Below are positions 16,756 to 26,046 of a stretch of DNA of 64,000 nucleotides, in pieces. This stretch comes from an uncultured Pirellulaceae bacterium (GTDB lineage Bacteria > Planctomycetota > Planctomycetia > Pirellulales > Pirellulaceae): contig CALKCK010000015.1 of assembly GCA_938083195.1 (NCBI GenBank), forward strand, positions 124,001 to 188,000, written 5' to 3'. The notes beneath the pieces were generated by a model. The model saw nothing but the letters and a program-made list of their open reading frames with translations, searched no databases and was not told where the DNA came from. The position numbers and the translations under genes are program-made. Each line of letters starts with the position of its first letter. The stretch's first letter is position 1.

Positions 16756-18018
16756 TCAATTGCTTGCCGCCATCTCCATGTCTTCACCACGCTTCGCCTT
16801 CTCAATCCAAGGATCCATATCTTCGAAGACCTTGCCGGGGTTCCCTTCGAAAACGCGACCGATCAAGAGATTAGTCACATTCTTCGCGTGCTCGGGATGA
16901 GCTTTCATGAACGCACCAAAGCTAAACTCTTTTGTGTAGAAAGCGCGAACAAGTTTTCGGATCCATTTCACGCCGGATTCGTATTCTCGTGTCCACTTCC
17001 CAAGTTGTTTTGCCGATGTATCGCCCCCATGGAGACCCTCCGCCACTGCCTCGCCTGCCATCACGCCAGACTTCAATGCGAGGAATACGCCCGATGAATA
17101 GCAGGGATCGATGAACCCACCCGCATCACCAACTAACACCCAACCATCTCCAGACTGTTCTTTAACGGTGTATGAGAATTCTTTGGCCACCGCAAATTTC
17201 CCACGAAGTTTCGCGTCTAATAAACGACGCTTCACTCCAGGGCAGTTGTTAATCTCGGTTTCAAACGTCTTGGCAGGCGATCCCCCACGCTTTAGTAAGA
17301 AATCATTGTCTCCTACTAAACCAACACTGACCGTGCCATCACTCAGAGGGATATACCAAAACCAAGCGTCTTTGCTCTTGGTGTGGAGAATACAGGTTAC
17401 TTCGGGGTTCCCGCCTCCCGCTCGGACGGCGCCATCGTAATAACCCCAGATCGCGGCTTTTCGAAGGTCTTCGTAATATTCTTTCGTCTGCAAACGATTG
17501 GCAACTAAAGACGACTGGCCAGAGGCATCAATGATGACCTTGGCCGAAACTTCCTGCTGCTTGCCGTTCTCTCCCTGCAAAGTCACCAAGTGGGGTGATT
17601 TCTTCCGGATATCTATGTCTAGAACGCGGGTGCCGTCAACGCAGGTCGCCCCTCGGTTGAATGCGGTCTCAAAGAGCAAGTGATCAAATTTCGCTCGATC
17701 GACATGCCAAGTCTCGTTACAGGGTCTCGTATCGTGATCGGCAAACACAAATGGCTTGGTCTCACGGTCGTTGCTACTGACAAACTGAACGCCATACTTT
17801 TTCGTGAACCCAATTCTGTCGAGTTCATTAACGATGCCTAACCTTTCAAAAACCCAATAGGTCTCCGGCATGAGCGATTCGCCGACGTGAAAGCGAGGCA
17901 TTTTGTCGCGTTCTACAAGTAATACCGACAATCCTTGCTCCGCTACGATAGTCGCCGCGGACGAGCCTCCTGGTCCGGCTCCAAGTACAACGCAGTCATA
18001 GCTTCGATTCGCAATCAT
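16756..18018 (-). CDS. FAD-dependent oxidoreductase of the tryptophan-halogenase/geranylgeranyl-reductase type
   Basis: I use ATG 18018, with TGGGA about 8 bp upstream; an in-frame TTG at 18039 adds seven residues. The 420-residue protein binds FAD: GAGPGG at 13-18, FHVGES at 43-48, and GDAGGFIDP at 297-305. Two features used to recognise flavin-dependent halogenases are present: a Lys in the GFTKKYGVQF segment (Lys74) and the WxWxIP motif (WFWYIP, 219-224), which blocks monooxygenase chemistry in halogenases. It stands alone, with no partner flavin reductase or natural-product genes beside it. It may be a halogenase-like enzyme or a reductase of the same fold. Confidence 0.85.
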   Translation of the reverse strand: MIANRSYDCVVLGAGPGGSSAATIVAEQGLSVLLVERDKMPRFHVGESLMPETYWVFERLGIVNELDRIGFTKKYGVQFVSSNDRETKPFVFADHDTRPCNETWHVDRAKFDHLLFETAFNRGATCVDGTRVLDIDIRKKSPHLVTLQGENGKQQEVSAKVIIDASGQSSLVANRLQTKEYYEDLRKAAIWGYYDGAVRAGGGNPEVTCILHTKSKDAWFWYIPLSDGTVSVGLVGDNDFLLKRGGSPAKTFETEINNCPGVKRRLLDAKLRGKFAVAKEFSYTVKEQSGDGWVLVGDAGGFIDPCYSSGVFLALKSGVMAGEAVAEGLHGGDTSAKQLGKWTREYESGVKWIRKLVRAFYTKEFSFGAFMKAHPEHAKNVTNLLIGRVFEGNPGKVFEDMDPWIEKAKRGEDMEMAASN

Positions 18019-18540
18019 CGTAAAATTCCCATTTTTCAAGCAGTTCCAGCAAAGGCAAGGGGACCAATTGATCCAGCCCCCTCACTCTTTCGCGGTTTCC
18101 AATCGCCCATTCCCCAAAGTCAATTATCGTCATCCAAAACGTTGAGACTAGACTGAACACCCAACATTTAAGGATTTGACCGGAGATAAGCCAAGCTTTT
18201 CGCCTCGGATCCCACTCCAGCAGTTAGCAATCGCCGGTTTCGTATCTCCAGACTCCAGAAACCGACATTCAGTGAAATCGTGTAACCGTTTCACACCAAA
18301 TTCCCAATCAAATACGACGCAACCCTTCCATCTGGACGTTTTATAAGGTGTGATAATCAACAAAACTTCAATCAAATCCAAGATTATCAGCTCTGCGTCT
18401 TATTGATTAAAACAAACTGAAATACAATCTGTCTCGGCGTTGGATTGCGTTTTTTTGAGCCGTCCAATCAAGTTCTGGCTGGCTGAACCAAAGCCTCCAG
18501 GGGATCACCGCTTATTAATCTTTACTACCGGAAACTGTAA
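18019..18540. other. Divergent intergenic region, no gene seen
   Basis: About 520 bp between the divergent flavoprotein and peptidase genes. It must contain both promoters. A minus-strand frame at 18148-18381 has no supporting feature. No operator or riboswitch-like structure was recognised. Confidence 0.5.
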
Positions 18541-21500
18541 ATGATCACTTTCATTCGCCCCATCGCGAATCAACGTTCCGTTCTCGCTTTCATCCTCACC
18601 GGGCTGTTTAGCCTCAGTTTTTCATTCCATGCCCCCGTGTCAGCGCAAAACATTGGTTCCGACCGCTCGGAAGCAAAGGGCTCTCAGGAAAGTAATTTCA
18701 TCTCGAATGCACGGCAACTGACTTTCGAGGGAAAACGGGCCGGTGAAGGTTATTTTAGCCCCGATGGCTCGTTGCTGGCTTTTCAAAGTGAGCGACGAAT
18801 CGATAATCCATTTTTCCAAATTTATTTGCTCGATTTCGAATCGGGCGATGTGGAATCGATCTCACCTGGTTTCGGGAAAACAACCTGCGCATGGGTTCAC
18901 CCCGACAACAACCTAGTGCTCTACGCCTCGACGCAAGCTGACCCAAAAGCCAAAGCAAAACAGAAAGAAGAAATCGAATTTCGCGAATCTGGTCAGGCGC
19001 GGCGTTACTCTTGGGATTACGACGAGACTTATGAAATCTTCTCTTATGATCGCAATTCAAAAAAGTATCAACAACTAACCAATGAGCTTGGTTACGATGC
19101 AGAGGGTTCCTACTCTCCGGACGGGAAACTAATTGCCTTTGCGTCCAACCGCAACGGCTACTCCAAACCGCTTACCGCAGAACAAAAGAAAAATTTTGAA
19201 ACTGACCCAGCCTACATGATGGAGATCTTCATCATGAATGCCGACGGCTCAGACGTGCGGCAACTCACGGATGTCCCTGGCTACGATGGCGGTCCGTTCT
19301 TCTCTCCCGATGGGAAACGTATTTGTTGGAGAAGATTTTCTGAATCGGGCGCGACCGCTGAGATCATGACTATGAATATCGACGGGAGTGATCAAAAACA
19401 ACTCACTAACATCGGAGCGATGAGCTGGGCGCCTTTTTATCACCCCTCCGGAGAGTACCTGATCTTCACGACTAACCGACATGGATTTGGGAATTTCGAG
19501 CTGTACTTGGTGGCCACAGACGGCAATTCGCCCCCCGTCCGCGTAACGGACACCGACGGTTTCGACGGACTTGCAAGTTTCACCCCCGACGGAAATCAGC
19601 TGACTTGGACTTCAACTCGAAACCCGAAAAAAGAATCTCAAATTTATCTAGCCGACTGGAATCACGAAAAGGCATCCGAGGCACTTTCGGCTAACCGAAC
19701 CTCGGACAACCAATGGTCACCGGAAGAAAAATCAGCTTTCGACACAGGACTCAATGCCGCACAACAAGCAAGTGCTGGATTTGATCCACGCGATATCATG
19801 AGACATGTTGACTATCTCTGTCGCAAAGAATTGGGGGGCCGCATGACCGGTTCAACCGGAGAACGTAAAGCAACCGCCTATGTCGCAGCCTATCTCGATC
19901 ACCTTGGGCTAAAACCCGCCGGTGACAATGGCACCTGGTTTCAAAAATTCGACTTCCCCAACGGTGTAAAAATGGGGCCCAAAAACCAACTTTCACTAAC
20001 AATCGACGAAACTCCCGAAGCACTCGAAGTCAACAAGGACTGGAGACCGCTTTCCTTTTCCGGCAATCTCCAGATCGATCCAACTGAAATCGTTTTTGCC
20101 GGCTACGGAATCGTTGCTCCGCAGCAAGGCTCAGAGGAAGAATACGACTCCTACGTCCACCTTGATGTAAAAGACAAATGGGTTTTTGTTTATCGATTCC
20201 TTCCTGAAAATGTCTCGCCAGAGCGGCGACGTTTTTTCAAAAAACACGCAGAGCTTCACAAGAAAATTTTTCATGCAAGGCAACAAGGCGCTAAAGGTGT
20301 AATCGTTGTCAGTGGCCCCAATTCGCAGGTGCGCGAGCAGCTTGTCCCTTTGCGAAACGACTTCTCCCCAAGCGGATCAAGCATTGCAGCGATCAGCGTC
20401 ACCGATGAAGTCGGGCAAAAAATTCTCCAAGCGGCCGGCAAAGATCTCCAGAAGCTCCAAAACCAACTGGACGATGGATCACCAGTAATGGGCTTCAACC
20501 TCCAAGGCAGCAAGCTCAAGACAGAAATCGACATTGAAAAAATTACTGGGAAGGGACGCAACGTAGTAGGTCGACTGCTCGCCGGGGATTCTCCAAGCAA
20601 AGACGCGGTTATCGTTGGGGCACACATTGACCATCTCGGTGCTGGAAAATCAGGCAGTAGCCTTGCGAAACAAGACGAACAAAACAACATTCACTTTGGC
20701 GCGGATGACAACGCCTCTGGGGTCGCAGCGATGATCGAAATTGCCGAGTATTTAGTCTCACAACAGCGTGCTGGAAAACTGAAACTTAAACGCGACGTAA
20801 TCTTTGCTGGCTGGTCTGGTGAAGAACTCGGACTTTATGGGTCTGCCAATTACGTCAAATCGCTCCAACCCACCGAAGCTCCCGCCACCCAAGATGCCTC
20901 CCATGACTTCGTGCTCGGAGTTGATTCTAAAGGCCAAATTTTGCTCAACGGAGAATCGGCAAAAACGGACGAAATCAGCGAGTCCTTGAAGTTCATTGCT
21001 AAACACTATCCTGATTTTGAAATTGAAGTCGCGGCCCATCCTGATGCAAAATCAGAAGTCGTTAACGAACTAATAAAAATGGTTCAAAGTCACGGAGTCA
21101 AAAAAGTCACCCTCAACAAGAAGGACCCCCAAAAAAGTCCTTCACGCCCGAACACTGGAATCATAGCTGCCCTCAATATGGATATGGTCGGTCGACTAAC
21201 TGACCAGCTTGTCCTGCAAGGCGTCAGCAGCAGTAGTTTCTGGCCGTCTGTTATCGAATCTAAGAATGCAGTCGTTGGACTTCCCATCACACTCAGTAAT
21301 GAAACGGATCTCCCCACAGATGCCAGCTCATTTTATCGCGGTGGCATTCCTATCCTGTCTGCCTTCACAGGCTCACATACCGATTATCACACGCCTCGCG
21401 ACACCCCGGAAAAACTCAACTATCCCGATACTGCAAGAATCGCTCGATTGATGGGATTGATCACCAGATCACTTGCGACCACGGATGAGGCTCCCGACTA

Positions 21501-21810
21501 CATCGAACAATCCTCAGCCTCACAAGACGCCCCCAAAGGTGGGCTTCGCGCCTATCTCGGAAGCGTCCCGGCTTACGGCGAGGACGTCGTCGGCGTCAAA
21601 CTCTCAGACGTGACCAAAGGTGCGCCAGCGGATAAAGCAGGGATCAAGGGAGGCGATATCCTCGTCGAACTCGCAGGAAAAAGTATTGAGAACATCTACG
21701 ACTACACCGCGATCATCGACGCCATAAAAATTGGAGAAGAAACTTCCGTTACCGTCCTCCGAAATGGCAAACGGGTTGAATTAAAAATCACTCCCGGCTC
21801 ACGGCAATAA
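18541..21810 (+). CDS. Secreted multidomain M28 peptidase with TolB-like propeller, ExbD/TolR-like insertion and PDZ domain
   Basis: A 1089-residue exported protein (signal peptide to about residue 37, cleavage after VSAQ). Residues 50-380 carry TolB/PD40 propeller blades (repeated FSPDG-, YSPDG- and FTPDG-like turns). A PA-like region follows, then an M28 zinc peptidase domain with its ligands visible: GAHIDHLG (about 694), GADDNASG (about 721), SGEELGLYG (about 759, catalytic Glu pair), NMDMVGRL (about 879) and GSHTDYHT (about 945). Between the Glu pair and NMDMVG there are about 95 extra residues (about 776-870) that read like an ExbD/TolR periplasmic domain. A PDZ domain ends the protein (about 1000-1085). 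Probably a periplasmic or surface aminopeptidase. Confidence 0.9.
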   Translation: MITFIRPIANQRSVLAFILTGLFSLSFSFHAPVSAQNIGSDRSEAKGSQESNFISNARQLTFEGKRAGEGYFSPDGSLLAFQSERRIDNPFFQIYLLDFESGDVESISPGFGKTTCAWVHPDNNLVLYASTQADPKAKAKQKEEIEFRESGQARRYSWDYDETYEIFSYDRNSKKYQQLTNELGYDAEGSYSPDGKLIAFASNRNGYSKPLTAEQKKNFETDPAYMMEIFIMNADGSDVRQLTDVPGYDGGPFFSPDGKRICWRRFSESGATAEIMTMNIDGSDQKQLTNIGAMSWAPFYHPSGEYLIFTTNRHGFGNFELYLVATDGNSPPVRVTDTDGFDGLASFTPDGNQLTWTSTRNPKKESQIYLADWNHEKASEALSANRTSDNQWSPEEKSAFDTGLNAAQQASAGFDPRDIMRHVDYLCRKELGGRMTGSTGERKATAYVAAYLDHLGLKPAGDNGTWFQKFDFPNGVKMGPKNQLSLTIDETPEALEVNKDWRPLSFSGNLQIDPTEIVFAGYGIVAPQQGSEEEYDSYVHLDVKDKWVFVYRFLPENVSPERRRFFKKHAELHKKIFHARQQGAKGVIVVSGPNSQVREQLVPLRNDFSPSGSSIAAISVTDEVGQKILQAAGKDLQKLQNQLDDGSPVMGFNLQGSKLKTEIDIEKITGKGRNVVGRLLAGDSPSKDAVIVGAHIDHLGAGKSGSSLAKQDEQNNIHFGADDNASGVAAMIEIAEYLVSQQRAGKLKLKRDVIFAGWSGEELGLYGSANYVKSLQPTEAPATQDASHDFVLGVDSKGQILLNGESAKTDEISESLKFIAKHYPDFEIEVAAHPDAKSEVVNELIKMVQSHGVKKVTLNKKDPQKSPSRPNTGIIAALNMDMVGRLTDQLVLQGVSSSSFWPSVIESKNAVVGLPITLSNETDLPTDASSFYRGGIPILSAFTGSHTDYHTPRDTPEKLNYPDTARIARLMGLITRSLATTDEAPDYIEQSSASQDAPKGGLRAYLGSVPAYGEDVVGVKLSDVTKGAPADKAGIKGGDILVELAGKSIENIYDYTAIIDAIKIGEETSVTVLRNGKRVELKITPGSRQ

Positions 21811-21981
21811 AGACCCCTCGAGCTTGCGTTCCACCAATGGAAAATCAACAATCGAGGAATGATACTACTGAATTTTGGACACAGTTTTTGAACATGGCTT
21901 TTTCATCAAAGCTCAAGTGAAGTGCTTCGGCAACACGAAGACTCCCTTGCTGCCAAAACACACGCAACTCGAAAACAACTG

Positions 21982-23580
21982 ATGAGCAAAAAAAAACGAA
22001 AAACGAAAAGCCCCCCCGTCAGTCCAAAGCAGAAATCGAACACCGTCAAACAGACGACCTTTAAGTCAGCGAAGCGTTCCGAATCCAATGTCTCGAGGTA
22101 CATCTCTTTTGGGCTGTTACTCGGGGTAATCGCGATTGTTGGCCTGCTGTTTTATGAGGTCATGGCCCATTTCCTGATCCCATTGTTCCTTTCGGCGATT
22201 CTCGTGGTCGTTTTTCGCCCCATGCATCGCTGGATTATTAAGAAATCAGGCGGACGGGAAAAACTAGCCGCTGCCCTGACGACGCTCTGCGTATTACTCA
22301 CAGTGCTGGCCCCTTTGGCCATTATATTTTTCATGGCAGCGATAGAAGGGAAGCAGGTCTACAATGACTTCAACGCAACAAAAATCACCGATGGCTTCTA
22401 CCAAATTCGTTCCGACTTAAAACTGGACATGCCTTGCAAAAACCAGCTCCGAAAAATCGGAGCAGAATTAGCGACTTTACAAGCATCCACATCGTTCTCT
22501 CCCACAGAGGAAGATCGCTTCCAAATTGGCCTCTTCGAAATTGAAGAGGCTGGAAAAACACTGGCTCGCGTGACTGGGCGAAACTGGCCGACCCGTGGGG
22601 AACTTGACGATACGCCTCTCGAGTCTCGTTCGACCTGGGACTTGTTCGCGGCAGACCTCACCGAAGCACGAACCCTGCACGGAGCAATCCCAGTGACTTC
22701 GACGGAAGCTGGACAAAGTCGCAACCAAGCAATCTATAACTACAACGAGAAAATCAATCAAACGGTTAACCATTTTAATCTGTTTGAATCCGAACTGCTC
22801 GGCGGCAAGGCGAAGGCATGGCTAATCAAACTAGTCAATCCATCCGATGAGGAATCAGAATCCTACGCCAACTCAGTGGTCGGATTTTTGCAAGACAAAT
22901 TATTCGCATTAACGGGAGCCGGTGTTAGCTACGCTGGTAACCTGCTTGTCGGTGCAGCCATTATGGTAATCGGTCTCTACTTTTTTCTGCTGGACGGCCC
23001 GCGGCTGATCGAAGCCTTCAAAGGCCTTTCCCCAATCGATGACGAACACGAACAAGAACTCGTCGCCGAGTTTGGCACAGTCAGTCGAGCAGTCGTCGTC
23101 GCAACACTCGCCTCCGCGTTGGCTCAAGGATTACTGGCGGGAATCGGTTTTTACTTCACAGGATTCGATTCAGTTTTCTTGCTCACCGTTCTCTCCGCGA
23201 TGTTAGCAATGGTTCCCTTCGTAGGTGCTGCCGCTGTCTGGATTCCCTGCTGCCTCTATCTGCTCTTTTTCGACAGCAATGTAACGGCCGCCATTGGCCT
23301 GGGAATCTATGGGATCGCGATCATTTCGATGGCTGACAACGTGATAAAACCATACATTCTTCACGGTCAATCTAACATCCACCCACTCTTCGCCCTGCTA
23401 AGTGTTCTCGGTGGCGTTTCCACTCTCGGGCCTATCGGGATCGTTATTGGGCCAATGGTCGTTGCGTTCCTCCAAACTCTTCTCAAGATTCTCCAACGTG
23501 AAATGACCCACCTCGATCAAATCACAAGCACACCGGTACTCGCTTCAAAAGATGGTGTGAATTCGCCCGCTGAAGGATAA
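21982..23580 (+). CDS. AI-2E family transporter (PerM/TqsA-like)
   Basis: Start at ATG 21982; the open frame extends to a GTG at 21922 with an uncharacteristic N-terminus. The 532-residue protein begins with a basic, Lys-rich cytoplasmic tail, then two or three membrane helices, a long soluble insertion (about residues 120-290), and a C-terminal block of five helices with the family's GLLAGIGFYFTGF, MVPFVGAAAVWIP and PIGIVIGPMVVAFLQ motifs. It is well above the usual 350-370 residues because of that insertion and the tail. The family includes exporters of autoinducer-2 and sodium/proton antiporters, so the substrate is open. No operon partner is evident. Confidence 0.88.
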   Translation: MSKKKRKTKSPPVSPKQKSNTVKQTTFKSAKRSESNVSRYISFGLLLGVIAIVGLLFYEVMAHFLIPLFLSAILVVVFRPMHRWIIKKSGGREKLAAALTTLCVLLTVLAPLAIIFFMAAIEGKQVYNDFNATKITDGFYQIRSDLKLDMPCKNQLRKIGAELATLQASTSFSPTEEDRFQIGLFEIEEAGKTLARVTGRNWPTRGELDDTPLESRSTWDLFAADLTEARTLHGAIPVTSTEAGQSRNQAIYNYNEKINQTVNHFNLFESELLGGKAKAWLIKLVNPSDEESESYANSVVGFLQDKLFALTGAGVSYAGNLLVGAAIMVIGLYFFLLDGPRLIEAFKGLSPIDDEHEQELVAEFGTVSRAVVVATLASALAQGLLAGIGFYFTGFDSVFLLTVLSAMLAMVPFVGAAAVWIPCCLYLLFFDSNVTAAIGLGIYGIAIISMADNVIKPYILHGQSNIHPLFALLSVLGGVSTLGPIGIVIGPMVVAFLQTLLKILQREMTHLDQITSTPVLASKDGVNSPAEG

Positions 23581-23714
23581 AGAAAAGCATAAAAAGCAAT
23601 CAGCGTTCTCCTGTGAAGCGCTTCGCAGCTCGCGATCGAGCCCTGCGACGTGCCTCGCCGCACTGGGCAAGACGAAACAGTTGGGAGCATCAGCACCACG
23701 CTTTGCCAACTATG

Positions 23715-24179
23715 TCACTGAGAAGATTCCCAATACTGAATCACACTCGACCGGTTAATTAAGTAGGGCACGATTGGATCAAATCGACGACCACACTGAC
23801 TGATGCCATTGCAAATTTCATCCGATGTCACCCAGAAGTTATCGCCCTGTCGTTCGATTTTTGAAACAACGTCCTTACGATACACTTCGACGTTAAAGAA
23901 TGAGACAGCTACGCGACTCTTCTGATAGTGCCCCGGCACTCGGTCAACAAACTCAAGATTCATTTGAGCCATGTTGGACACAAGAAAATCCCGCTTCCGA
24001 TCTAACCAAAGCGACCAGGCGACTTCGCGCATCGTCGTCTCGCGAAATGACTCGTCCTCGAGTCTCTCGCCGATTATAAAATTCAACTGCTTGGTTGCTG
24101 GGTCTAAACGAGCCAGCCACCTCAGTTTCTCGTTATATGTTTTGCGAATTAACGCAACCGACAAACACACATCAATCAT
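23715..24179 (-). CDS. Nudix-like protein with a degenerate catalytic box
   Basis: Start at ATG 24179, chosen for GGTGGGA just upstream; the frame extends to 24224. The 154-residue protein has the size of a Nudix protein and keeps the first half of the Nudix box with exact spacing, Gly37-x5-Glu43-x7-Arg51-Glu52-Val53, but where the two metal-binding Glu and the Gly should follow it has AWSLWL. It therefore probably cannot hydrolyse nucleoside diphosphates by the usual route and may have become a binding or regulatory protein. The assignment rests on this one motif and on the general layout, so it is tentative. No partner is obvious; the AI-2E transporter gene is convergent. Confidence 0.65.
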   Translation of the reverse strand: MIDVCLSVALIRKTYNEKLRWLARLDPATKQLNFIIGERLEDESFRETTMREVAWSLWLDRKRDFLVSNMAQMNLEFVDRVPGHYQKSRVAVSFFNVEVYRKDVVSKIERQGDNFWVTSDEICNGISQCGRRFDPIVPYLINRSSVIQYWESSQ

Positions 24180-24435
24180 AGATCCCACCCTATTGCGTCC
24201 TACGCGCCCCAATCCTGTCCCCATCTTAAAAAGTCAAACCAAGTTCTGTAAAGATAACCTTGCAATTTAATGAGTGTGAACTCGTGTACTAAAACTCGGG
24301 TAATCCATTATGTTCCGGCCCTCACACAATTCGCCCAGCCTTTCTTGTTGACTGTTCTTCTCTTGCTGGAAAAGCTTCGCGAGCAAACAACGTTAACCGC
24401 CTCACATCGGTGCGAGAAAACTAAGCTAAAAATAA

Positions 24436-24882
24436 ATGCCTCTAACCATTTTGAACCGAACGACAGAATCTGATGTCCGAACTTGGCTGAACAAGAACGG
24501 GTTCGTTGGAAAGTCCGCAAAATTCAATGAACTGGAACTTCATGCGATCCAGCGGCCTGGCTGGGTTCAGGTGTTCAAATTCTGCGCAAGGGTCAAATGC
24601 CGACCACTGGACAACGAAGGCCGTGAAGCGGAGTCCAGCGACCAACTCGGTTGGCAAGAAGTTTTCGGCGTCGCGCTCGATGACGAGCGTGAAAGAAAAC
24701 GAGATAAAAAGACGCAAGTCTGGCTGTTCAAGGAACCCGCTGAACAAAAAGAAAAACTTGATTTAATTTCAGCTAATTTTTTAACTTGTAAGAAAGGGCA
24801 AAATGGAGAACTGGTTGGAACCGTTCTTTTTATTCTTATCGTCTTGTCGGTAGCGATCGTTATATTAAGTTGTTTTCAGTAA
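24436..24882 (+). CDS. Hypothetical protein with C-terminal membrane helix
   Basis: A 148-residue protein of no recognised family. The N-terminal 110 residues are soluble, mixed alpha/beta in character and charged, with a Lys/Arg/Asp-rich stretch (DDERERKRDKK). A single strong hydrophobic helix closes the protein (about 127-147, LVGTVLFILIVLSVAIVILS), so it looks tail-anchored with the body in the cytoplasm. It lies upstream of a DUF1499 and MsrB pair in the same direction with a 71-bp gap, and could share their transcript. The coding character is good, but there is no motif to suggest a role. Confidence 0.7.
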   Translation: MPLTILNRTTESDVRTWLNKNGFVGKSAKFNELELHAIQRPGWVQVFKFCARVKCRPLDNEGREAESSDQLGWQEVFGVALDDERERKRDKKTQVWLFKEPAEQKEKLDLISANFLTCKKGQNGELVGTVLFILIVLSVAIVILSCFQ

Positions 24883-24953
24883 CTGCGTTGGAATCCAAAC
24901 GATTTTGACAACACCTGACAATTCGTTTCTCTCAAATCAGAAACAAGCCCGAG

Positions 24954-25469
24954 ATGAACTCAGTTCCAGACACTCCTTCCGTCGAAAAAAAGATTCGCCC
25001 TCGGTTTTCTTTTTCGAAAATTGCTCGAAATGCACTCACCGTACTAATCTTATCCTCGATTGGTTTATTTGGTCTCAGCATGACTTCTAAACTTCCGGCC
25101 AACCTAGGTGTTAACTCTGGTAAACTCGCCGCCTGTCCCGATACGCCGAACTGCGTGTCCACCCAAGCAACGGATCCCGAAAAGAAAATGGAGCCGATTC
25201 CGTTTACTGGGCCTCCCGCCGAGACAATCTCCAAAATCAAGAAAACTATCGAATTAAATTGGCCAAGAGCCACGTTAGTCAGTGAAACGGATTACTATTT
25301 GCATTACGAATTCAAGTCATTAATCTTTCGGTTTATTGACGATGTGGAATTCTTCGTCGATGATAAATCATCAGTCGTCCAGTTTCGCTCAGCCTCAAGA
25401 GTCGGTCACTCAGATCTCGGCATCAACCGCAAGCGAATGAACCAAGTAGTTGAGAGTTTAAAACCATGA
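24954..25469 (+). CDS. DUF1499 domain protein
   Basis: A 171-residue protein with one membrane helix near the N-terminus (about 25-45) and a DUF1499 domain outside. The family entry motif is clear: LAACPDTPNCVSTQA, with the two Cys, followed later by YYLHYEFKSLIFRFIDDVEF and the C-terminal SASRVGHSDLGINRKRM. DUF1499 is widespread in bacteria and plastids without an agreed function. The gene's stop overlaps the start of msrB (ATGA), so the two are translationally coupled. Confidence 0.9.
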   Translation: MNSVPDTPSVEKKIRPRFSFSKIARNALTVLILSSIGLFGLSMTSKLPANLGVNSGKLAACPDTPNCVSTQATDPEKKMEPIPFTGPPAETISKIKKTIELNWPRATLVSETDYYLHYEFKSLIFRFIDDVEFFVDDKSSVVQFRSASRVGHSDLGINRKRMNQVVESLKP

Positions 25470-26026
25470 TGCGAAATCAAATCATCAGTGCAGGAACTTT
25501 AATCGTCATCCTTGGCTTGGGAGTTTACCTTGCTGCACAACAGTTCCAAACCGAAAAAGTTGAAATCGTGGATGTCACACCGCCTCCCAAAATAGAAGCC
25601 CCCGAGAAAGAGAAGAAAAAAGAAATGCCTGCCGAGTACAATCAGCTCACCGCTTTCGAAGCTAGTGTAATTCTCGATAAAGGAACGGAGCGTCCTAACA
25701 CGGGTGAGTACAACGGCACAGTCGAATCCGGCGTATACGCCTGCCGCCAATGCAATGCAAAGCTCTATCGATCTAATGACAAATTCGAAGCTCACTGCGG
25801 GTGGCCAAGTTTTGACGACGAGATTGCAGGAGCCGTCAGAAGAAACATAGATGCCGATGGCTATCGAGTCGAAATCTTATGCGAGAATTGCGATGGGCAT
25901 CTTGGGCATGTATTTGAGGGTGAACAGAAAACCGAGAAAAACATCCGGCATTGCGTGAACTCGGTATCCTTGAAATTTTTCCCGGAAGGCACAGAGCCGC
26001 CGGCAATGATTGTAAAAGCAAAGTAA
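25466..26026 (+). CDS. msrB: Peptide-methionine (R)-S-oxide reductase, membrane-anchored
   Basis: A 186-residue protein: an N-terminal membrane anchor or uncleaved signal (about 5-24), a Pro/Glu/Lys linker and a full MsrB domain. The zinc-binding CRQC and CENC pairs, the CGWPSF substrate motif and the active-site RHCVNSVSL (catalytic Cys about 163) are all present. MsrB reduces the R form of methionine sulfoxide in proteins; the anchor places this copy on the outer face of the cytoplasmic membrane, where it would need a thiol donor. It overlaps the DUF1499 gene by 4 bp. The stop codon lies within a 7-bp inverted repeat shared with the convergent MOSC gene. Confidence 0.95.
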   Translation: MMRNQIISAGTLIVILGLGVYLAAQQFQTEKVEIVDVTPPPKIEAPEKEKKKEMPAEYNQLTAFEASVILDKGTERPNTGEYNGTVESGVYACRQCNAKLYRSNDKFEAHCGWPSFDDEIAGAVRRNIDADGYRVEILCENCDGHLGHVFEGEQKTEKNIRHCVNSVSLKFFPEGTEPPAMIVKAK

Positions 26027-26046
26027 GCAACAATCGCTGGCTTACT
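26022..26046. other. Inverted repeat covering two convergent stop codons
   Basis: AGTAAGC (26022-26028) and GCTTACT (26040-26046) form a 7-bp stem. The left arm contains the TAA of msrB and the right arm contains the TAA of the MOSC gene read on the other strand. No T-run follows on either side, so it is at best a weak bidirectional terminator or 3'-end protector. Confidence 0.5.
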
